In this document: positions 5,588 through 9,519 of the stretch, piece after piece | Layout: every line of letters starts with the position of its first letter | Numbering within the stretch: the first letter of the stretch is position 1 | From: Candidatus Peregrinibacteria bacterium | GTDB lineage: Bacteria > Patescibacteriota > Gracilibacteria > UBA1369 | Reading direction: 5' to 3' | Assembly (NCBI GenBank): GCA_014729615.1 | Contig: WJJQ01000009.1 | Coordinates: forward strand, 1-9,519 | Length of the DNA stretch: 9,519 bases | Notes under the pieces: generated by a model | Databases searched by the model: none | What the model was told of the DNA's origin: nothing | Seen by the model: only the letters and a program-made list of their open reading frames with translations | Position numbers and translations under genes: made by a program

Positions 5588-5710
5588 TTTTGAATTGAAG
5601 TCGCCAAAAGCGACAAAAAACCATGAGAAAGTAATTGCAACCTGCTTGCCAATGATCACCTATTTATCTTCATCTTCGCAAAAGGTCATGCTTTGAAAGA
5701 TTGAAAGCAT
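5588..5710 (-). promoter_or_regulatory. nhaA leader with two stem-loops and a possible leader peptide
   Basis: Upstream of nhaA the minus strand carries a perfect 7-bp dyad, ATGCTTT/AAAGCAT (5688-5694/5704-5710, loop 9). Further on is GTCGC/GCGAC with a 5-base loop (about 5600-5614). A 16-codon frame (5660-5710, MLSIFQSMTFCEDEDK, stop TAG) starts in the first dyad and has AAAGGAG about 13 bases upstream. The gap to nhaA is long (about 100 bases), so leader-based control is conceivable. Lithium-type nhaA riboswitches exist, but I cannot match this leader to either known consensus. Confidence 0.3.
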
Positions 5711-5784
5711 AAATAGCTTCCGCTCCTTTACCCCAAAAACACAAAAAAATCAATGCTCTTAAGAACACTTTTACCAAAAAAGCA

Positions 5785-5813
5785 TTGCCATTTTTCAGCC
5801 AAGCGGATAAAAT
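5785..5813 (+). promoter_or_regulatory. Promoter of tRNA-Asn
   Basis: TTGCCA (5785-5790) and TAAAAT (5808-5813) are each one base from consensus and are separated by exactly 17 bases. The predicted start is near 5820, followed at once by a 6-bp hairpin (GCATTC 5821-5826 with GAATGC 5834-5839). The tRNA begins at 5878. Confidence 0.7.
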
Positions 5814-5877
5814 CATGCGTGCATTCAATTCTAGAATGCGTATTCCTTATTTTGGGGATTCATTGAAAACAAGGCAT

Positions 5878-5952
5878 TCCTCGATAGCTCAGCGGTAGAG
5901 CAACCGGCTGTTAACCGGTAGGTCACTGGTTCGAATCCAGTTCGAGGAGCCA
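5878..5952 (+). tRNA. tRNA-Asn (anticodon GTT)
   Basis: This 75-base cloverleaf has acceptor stem TCCTCGA/TCGAGGA, D arm AGCTCAGCGGTAGAGC, anticodon stem CCGG/CCGG with loop carrying GTT, T arm ACTGG TTCGAAT CCAGT, discriminator G and an encoded CCA (5950-5952). It has its own promoter and a clear terminator, so it is a single-gene unit. Confidence 0.97.
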
Positions 5953-5965
5953 TTCATGAAATTGT

Positions 5966-5994
5966 GGCGCAGAAACAAGGTTTTGTGCCTTTTT
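5966..5994 (+). terminator. Intrinsic terminator of tRNA-Asn
   Basis: GGCGCA (5966-5971) pairs with TGTGCC (5984-5989, one G-U pair). After a bulged G the stem continues AAAC/GTTT with a 3-base loop, and TTTTT (5990-5994) follows directly. It begins 14 bases after the tRNA CCA. This is the best intrinsic terminator in the window. Confidence 0.85.
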
Positions 5995-6099
5995 GCTGTT
6001 TCGTAAAAAACCATAATTTGTTCAATTACACTCAAAATAATGCAAACACTCTAGTTTACAATACTTCTTTCTCCCAGAAAACCTAATCGATTAATAGAC

Positions 6100-6121
6100 G
6101 AATCGTAGACGATTCCTCCTT
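6100..6121 (-). other. Palindrome next to an orphan AAGGAGG
   Basis: GAATCG (6100-6105) and CGATTC (6110-6115) form a perfect 6-bp dyad with a 4-base loop. On the minus strand AAGGAGG (6115-6121) abuts it and overlaps the TAA of a short frame, but no ATG, GTG or TTG follows at a usable distance. It may be the end structure of the 540-residue gene's transcript, although no U-run follows. The rest of 5995-6189 shows no gene that I can support. Confidence 0.35.
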
Positions 6122-6189
6122 ACACATCCAACCTCAATTTCAATACATACGCCCTTTCCGCGGCAATAAAATACATGTAGATCGCCTCG
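6120..6189 (-). other. Coding-like tail just past the 540-residue gene, shifted one frame
   Basis: Directly after the TAA at 6190-6192, the +1 frame reads NEAIYMYFIAAERAYVLKLR then LDV and TAA at 6120-6122. It is joined to the gene through six A (6193-6198). Dropping one A would fuse the two frames and lengthen the protein by about 23 residues. Alternatively it is a separate 18-residue frame starting at ATG 6174-6176 with GAGG eight bases upstream. Its third codon positions are richer in G+C than the gene's, which argues against simple continuity. It is short enough to be chance. Confidence 0.25.
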
Positions 6190-7812
6190 TTATTTTTTAC
6201 AATACACACTCTTAAGCTTTTGTGTAAATTGCGGATACTTTCCATAAAGCGCGCCAACCTTGTGACCATATTCGTTCACAACCAGTTCCATGACACCGGT
6301 GGCAGCCACATTAAAAATCTTTTTAATTTGAGAATCGGTAACGCGATCAACTCTATCGCGTACATTCCGACCAAGCTTCATTTTTTGCATTAATATTTTT
6401 TCATCTACAGGTTTTTCACTAACCTCATATAGCAATTCGTCGTTTCGTAAGGTTCGAACTTTTTGACCGGAACTCGAAACATTGTCATGCGCGTCAACAG
6501 GATTTTTAGATAGCGTCATATGAAACTGCTTATTCACAAACCTTAATTTATCTTTTTCAATTCTTGCGACATTTGCAACACCGATTCCAAAAGGACCCAG
6601 CTCTAAACTGTTAAAATCTCCCTGATTAAAAGGTTCAATAAGATGAGGAGCTCTTTGGGAAAGAAGCTTTAAGGCCGCTTCTTTTTCAAGCTCAACAACA
6701 TCACTGCAAACCATAGTATTTCCATATTTATAACCTTCCTTCTTTCCTATCAGCATTAGAGTATATCTAATGTACTCCATTATAATTTTATAAAATGTTT
6801 CCAGAAAATAATTTCCATACATTTCTACAACTGCATTAATTACATCACTGTCTTTTCCACTTAACACATCCATTTGCTTCATCAGATTATTATGGATAAA
6901 TTTTTGAAAAGCGGGATCACCGGGCTTCAAATACTGCGGCAAAACATTAGAAGCTGACGCTACGTTCAGCGATTGCGAAAAAACTATTTTTTGCGCGTCA
7001 ATCGCGTTGGCCATTTTTACTATTTCCGCCATAGATCCAAAGGCGGTTGAGGAAACAGTATCTTTTAAAGTAACTATTTTCGGACGCGGACTTTTACTTA
7101 ATGCGGGAACTAAAAACTCTTTTCTATGCGGCAATGAAATATACGGAACATCATCAAGATGCTCCACGGAAGTTCGCGACGCCGCTGGCGGCAAGTCGTG
7201 ACAAACAGCAACTCCATTTCTTCCCTTTGCGTACTCGCTTAATTTACTCATTCTTTCATAATCCGCTCCCGCGCCAGTTTCAAAAATCAAACCTCCATCA
7301 GGTAAATTCAAACTATCTGTTAGCGTTTGTAAATGTCTTCCATTGGCCGCGCTATTACTTTTACGTATGGATTCCAATTCATCGTGAATCTCCGGCGTAA
7401 AAGACCCTAATGATTGCAAAGCGCCCGCGCCGACCATACCAACAAAAACTCTCTTACCATCTTGATCCATAATAAAAAACTTTTCAATTCCTTCTCTTGA
7501 AGCCATTTTATTACAAGCGGAAGACAATGACATTTTCGCGACATTTTCTAAATCAGCCCTATGTGTAACAACAGTCATACCTAGAGCAACTTCTTGTTGT
7601 CTTTGAACTTCGTTTGCGATTGCCCGAATATCTGCATTAATGCTTTCCGCTCCTGAAGCTCTTTCCAAACCTTCATACGGATTTTTACTCACTTTATTTA
7701 AATTTACCGGCTGACCGGCATATTGTTCCGGAATTGGCCATGGAAATGATTCAGGTACATACAAAGGCTGCACGCTGGACTTATTACTCTTTTTTAACTT
7801 TGACTTAGGCAT
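6190..7812 (-). CDS. Uncharacterised 540-residue protein with a possible SAM-binding loop
   Basis: I do not recognise this family. The N-terminus is basic and disordered-looking (PKSKLKKSNKSS), then PESFPWPIPEQYAGQPVNLN. There is no signal peptide or clear membrane segment, so it is probably cytoplasmic. Residues 174-184 read GLIFETGAGAD, a strand plus glycine-rich loop like motif I of class I methyltransferases. CHDLPP (204-209) could sit at the post-I acidic position, and KIVTLKDTVSSTAFG and KIVFSQS (245-281) look like later Rossmann strands. A helical middle follows (about 300-385), then a mixed C-terminal part with a basic patch KLGRNVRDRVDR (479-490). Seven tryptophan-poor, lysine-rich AT-biased codons per line match its surroundings, so it appears native. 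ATG at 7810-7812 follows a strong promoter by about 16 bases, with no Shine-Dalgarno. A methyltransferase role is a guess from one motif. Confidence 0.8.
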   Translation of the reverse strand: MPKSKLKKSNKSSVQPLYVPESFPWPIPEQYAGQPVNLNKVSKNPYEGLERASGAESINADIRAIANEVQRQQEVALGMTVVTHRADLENVAKMSLSSACNKMASREGIEKFFIMDQDGKRVFVGMVGAGALQSLGSFTPEIHDELESIRKSNSAANGRHLQTLTDSLNLPDGGLIFETGAGADYERMSKLSEYAKGRNGVAVCHDLPPAASRTSVEHLDDVPYISLPHRKEFLVPALSKSPRPKIVTLKDTVSSTAFGSMAEIVKMANAIDAQKIVFSQSLNVASASNVLPQYLKPGDPAFQKFIHNNLMKQMDVLSGKDSDVINAVVEMYGNYFLETFYKIIMEYIRYTLMLIGKKEGYKYGNTMVCSDVVELEKEAALKLLSQRAPHLIEPFNQGDFNSLELGPFGIGVANVARIEKDKLRFVNKQFHMTLSKNPVDAHDNVSSSGQKVRTLRNDELLYEVSEKPVDEKILMQKMKLGRNVRDRVDRVTDSQIKKIFNVAATGVMELVVNEYGHKVGALYGKYPQFTQKLKSVYCKK

Positions 7813-7821
7813 AAAAAATTA

Positions 7822-7842
7822 GTTACAAGGGTTGATTGTAAC
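7822..7842. promoter_or_regulatory. Operator-like inverted repeat over the start site
   Basis: GTTACAA (7822-7828) and TTGTAAC (7836-7842) form a perfect 7-bp inverted repeat with a 7-base spacer. It covers the -10 box and predicted start of the 540-residue gene, the classic place for a repressor. It could equally fold as a stem at the 5' end of the RNA. Confidence 0.45.
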
Positions 7843-7862
7843 ATATATTTTTATAATGTCAA
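7835..7862 (-). promoter_or_regulatory. Promoter of the 540-residue gene
   Basis: On the minus strand a consensus TTGACA (7857-7862) is followed after 16 bases by TACAAT (7835-7840), which has an upstream TG making it an extended -10. It is the strongest promoter in the window. The start near 7828 gives a leader of about 16 bases without a Shine-Dalgarno. Confidence 0.8.
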
Positions 7863-8064
7863 TAGATGCCTCCAATTATAATCTACAAGCTGGAACAACC
7901 TGGCCAAGTCTTGTGTTTTGGACCTTTAATTACTTCCTTTTCCATATTTTTTATTAAAAACAAGAGAGCAAAGTACACTCAAATATCATTACTATCAAAA
8001 TTTAAGTGTTGGCATTTATTGACAACAAGAACATGCAATTCGTACCTATGCTGTCATCACTACT
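7863..8064. other. Spacer between the helicase and the 540-residue gene
   Basis: This AT-rich spacer lies downstream of the helicase and upstream of the 540-residue gene promoter, both on the minus strand. I see only a weak 5-bp stem on the minus strand (TGTTG/CAACA, about 8009-8030) and no convincing terminator or gene. Short frames on both strands (for example 20 codons at 7883-7945, minus) lack start signals. Confidence 0.4.
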
Positions 8065-9252
8065 TTAAGAAATAAAAGTCAAAGCCGTCCCCTTTTTTTC
8101 ACCACGCCCCGTGCGGCCAATCCTGTGAATATAATCTTCACGTGACTCCGGCAAATCGTAATTTATAACATGAGTCACATTATCAATATCGAGTCCCCTG
8201 GCCGCCACATCGGTAGCAACCAGAACATTTGTAGAAGCCTTTTTAAACCTGTCTAAAGCCCTTTGCCGTTGCCTTTGAGATTTGTTTCCATGAATGGAAT
8301 CCACCTTGAATCCGCCTTTTTCAAGAACCCGACAAAGCTTATCTACGCCATATTTCGTTCGACCAAAAACCAATACTTTTTCAAACGCCTCCTCAACTAA
8401 AAATCCCTTCAGCATATTGATTTTATCGTCTCTGCCGGAAACCTTAATAACTTTTTGTTGCACATTCACAGCAGTTTCACGGCTGACAACCGATATTTTT
8501 ATTGGATTCTTCAAAAATTGATTAATCAATTCTTCAATTTCGGCCGAAACCGTCGCCGAAAAAAACAGTGATTGTCGTCGCGCCGGCAATCCCGACAAAA
8601 TTTCTCTTATATCTTTAATAAAGCCAATATCAAGCATTCTATCAATTTCATCTAAAACCACACTCGCATATTGTTCCAGTTTAATCAGCCTTCTGCCAAT
8701 CATGTCTTTCACTCTACCCGGCGTACCGATAATAAAGTTAAAGTTTTTTTTCAACTGATAAATTTGCGTATTCATACTCATGCCTCCAATACATAACACA
8801 GATCTTATAGATAAATTGTTTGCAAACGACTTAAATTCATCTTCGATCTGAAAAGCTAATTCACGTGTGGGAGCCAATATTAAAACCTTTTGATTTCTAT
8901 CCGCCAAAACTTTATTCAATAAAGGAAGAAGAAAAGCGGCAGTTTTACCTGTTCCCGTATTGGCAATGCCCACCATATCTTTACCTCCCAACGCAAATGG
9001 TATGGTTTGATCTTGAATTGGAGTTGGATGTTTATAGCCTTTAATAGCGATATTCAGCTTTATTTTTGGAGACAGCTTAAAATCATCAAATTTATGCTTG
9101 CAAACATATTCCTGAGCAGTTGCTGCCACATGATGCGACTGGTTATCCACCAAAATTTGAATGTCTGAACCAACATTTTTTTTGGGTTTACTATTTCTTT
9201 TCCTGCGAAAATTAGACGGTTTTCTTCTACCGCCAAACGATTTATGTTTCAT
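8065..9252 (-). CDS. DEAD-box RNA helicase (DEID variant)
   Basis: This ATP-dependent RNA-unwinding enzyme belongs to the RhlE/CshA-like group and probably acts in ribosome assembly or mRNA turnover. All core motifs are present in order: a Q motif region from F55 to GYKHPTPIQ (72-80), motif I ANTGTGKT (97-104), PTRELA (128-133), GG at 156-157, TPGR (177-180), motif II DEID (201-204), SAT (232-234), VATDVAARGLD (345-355) and motif VI HRIGRTGR (376-383). A basic tail (residues 2-25, KHKSFGGRRKPSNFRRKRN onward) likely binds RNA. It ends only 12 residues after motif VI (GTALTFIS), shorter than most relatives, whose core continues further. DEID in place of DEAD is a known sort of variation. Start at ATG 9250-9252 follows a good promoter with a leader of about 16 bases and no Shine-Dalgarno. 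Confidence 0.95.
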   Translation of the reverse strand: MKHKSFGGRRKPSNFRRKRNSKPKKNVGSDIQILVDNQSHHVAATAQEYVCKHKFDDFKLSPKIKLNIAIKGYKHPTPIQDQTIPFALGGKDMVGIANTGTGKTAAFLLPLLNKVLADRNQKVLILAPTRELAFQIEDEFKSFANNLSIRSVLCIGGMSMNTQIYQLKKNFNFIIGTPGRVKDMIGRRLIKLEQYASVVLDEIDRMLDIGFIKDIREILSGLPARRQSLFFSATVSAEIEELINQFLKNPIKISVVSRETAVNVQQKVIKVSGRDDKINMLKGFLVEEAFEKVLVFGRTKYGVDKLCRVLEKGGFKVDSIHGNKSQRQRQRALDRFKKASTNVLVATDVAARGLDIDNVTHVINYDLPESREDYIHRIGRTGRGEKKGTALTFIS

Positions 9253-9274
9253 GGTTTTGAAAAATTGCTAACGA

Positions 9275-9303
9275 AAAATACAACAAAGAATGTAATAAGT
9301 CAA
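9275..9303 (-). promoter_or_regulatory. Promoter of the DEAD-box helicase gene
   Basis: TTGACT (9298-9303) and TATTTT (9275-9280) on the minus strand are exactly 17 bases apart. The start near 9268 leaves about 16 bases before the ATG, as for the 540-residue gene. Confidence 0.65.
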
Positions 9304-9322
9304 TGTAAAAGTTTTTCTTGAT

Positions 9323-9403
9323 TCAGAGCTTTCTAAAAGCCATTACTTTTTCATCAGTTAAATGCTCCAGGTCTTTGTGTATTTGGCGAACCCTGTTCAG
9401 CAC
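9323..9403 (-). CDS. Possible 26-residue peptide or gene remnant
   Basis: From GTG (9401-9403) to TGA (9323-9325) the minus strand reads VLNRVRQIHKDL, then EHLTDEKVMAFRKL. It is a charged, amphipathic, protein-like sequence with no low-complexity bias. The frame stays open upstream through the dyad as far as a TAG near 9447. It could be a small peptide with a GTG start, or the last codons of a gene whose upstream part was lost. No Shine-Dalgarno is visible. It ends 20 bases before the helicase -35 box. I recognise no family, and a chance frame is possible. Confidence 0.3.
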   Translation of the reverse strand: MLNRVRQIHKDLEHLTDEKVMAFRKL

Positions 9404-9446
9404 ACTAGCACAATTTATATAAAAATTATATAAACCGTGCTAGTGT
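9402..9446. promoter_or_regulatory. Long two-part dyad around TATAAT
   Basis: ACACTAGCAC (9402-9411) pairs with GTGCTAGTGT (9437-9446). Across an AA/CC mismatch, TTTATATAA (9414-9422) pairs with TTATATAAA (9426-9434) over AAA. All 19 pairs are perfect. On the minus strand the AT-rich inner arm contains a TATAAT that could be a -10, so the outer arms would flank a promoter as operator half-sites. No U-run follows on either side, so it is a poor intrinsic terminator. Confidence 0.5.
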
Positions 9447-9519
9447 CATGAAAGTATTACTTTATTTGTACCTACTACCCAAAAATACAGCTCCCCAAAT
9501 ATGAACAATTCAAAAAAAA

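Larger units (their letters stand above)
4252..5651. repeat. Inverted 15-base repeats flanking nhaA
   Basis: TGGCAAGCAGGCTGC (4252-4266) recurs in reverse orientation at 5637-5651 as TGGCAAGCAGGTTGC when read on the minus strand: 14 of 15 positions agree. The two copies bracket the G+C-rich nhaA gene almost exactly. The left copy is also part of the terminator hairpin. No transposase lies between them, so this is at most a trace of a cassette or a repeated RNA motif. Confidence 0.45.

Noticed and set aside
5595..5620. Intrinsic terminator on the plus strand (GTCGC/GCGAC followed by AAAAAA)
   Set aside because: The run after the stem is A rather than T on the plus strand, and on the minus strand the T-run comes before the stem. 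It does not fit termination in either direction.
7866..8075. 69-residue plus-strand frame between the orphan gene and the helicase
   Set aside because: It has no ribosome site or promoter and overlaps the helicase stop and the orphan gene's promoter region. Its composition fits AT-rich spacer.
9448..9504. 18-codon plus-strand frame (MKVLLYLYLLPKNTAPQI)
   Set aside because: It is very short and has no Shine-Dalgarno or firm promoter. The hydrophobic start is easily produced by AT-rich sequence.

Overview
The window looks like a bacterial chromosome segment of moderate to low G+C. It carries single-copy housekeeping genes (guanylate kinase, single-stranded DNA-binding protein, two tRNAs with encoded CCA, a DEAD-box helicase) next to genes from poorly described families. 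Several traits suggest a candidate-phylum organism, perhaps Patescibacteria/CPR such as the Peregrinibacteria side. These are a TRM11-like THUMP-type RNA methyltransferase, mostly Shine-Dalgarno-free starts with very short leaders, AT-rich spacers and a 540-residue protein I cannot assign. That placement is inference only. The standard code fits: no gene is broken by UGA, and all the main genes end in TAA except gmk, which ends in TGA followed directly by TAG.

Layout. 84-772, minus: gmk, then tRNA-Gln(CTG) 11 bases past its stop. 773-1409 has no protein gene. It holds a strong extended -10 promoter on the plus strand and about 500 bases of dense stem-loops joined by A-rich linkers, closed by a 13-bp terminator-like hairpin, and is probably an unassigned structured RNA. 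1410-2153, minus: ssb preceded by a small single-pass membrane protein of 59 residues, with an ssb promoter inside the end of the small gene. 2223-4244, plus: a lipoprotein and the TRM11-like methyltransferase, 9 bases apart. 4300-5556, minus: nhaA, much richer in G+C than everything around it, with the only strong Shine-Dalgarno in front of a main gene here, and near-matching 15-base inverted repeats on both sides. 5785-5994, plus: promoter, tRNA-Asn(GTT) and intrinsic terminator. 6190-7812, minus: the 540-residue protein with a possible SAM-binding loop and a promoter overlapped by a perfect inverted repeat. 8065-9252, minus: a DEAD-box (DEID) helicase with a basic N-tail and an abrupt C-terminus. 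9323-9446, minus: a 26-codon frame behind a long dyad that encloses a TATAAT.

The genes form several short independent units. Likely functional links are gmk with tRNA-Gln (one transcript), the small membrane protein with ssb, and the lipoprotein with the methyltransferase. The most promising undescribed items are the 889-1400 RNA, the 540-residue protein with its operator-like repeat, the 59-residue membrane protein ahead of ssb, and the dyad near the right end. I found no CRISPR array, transposase, integrase or defence operon.
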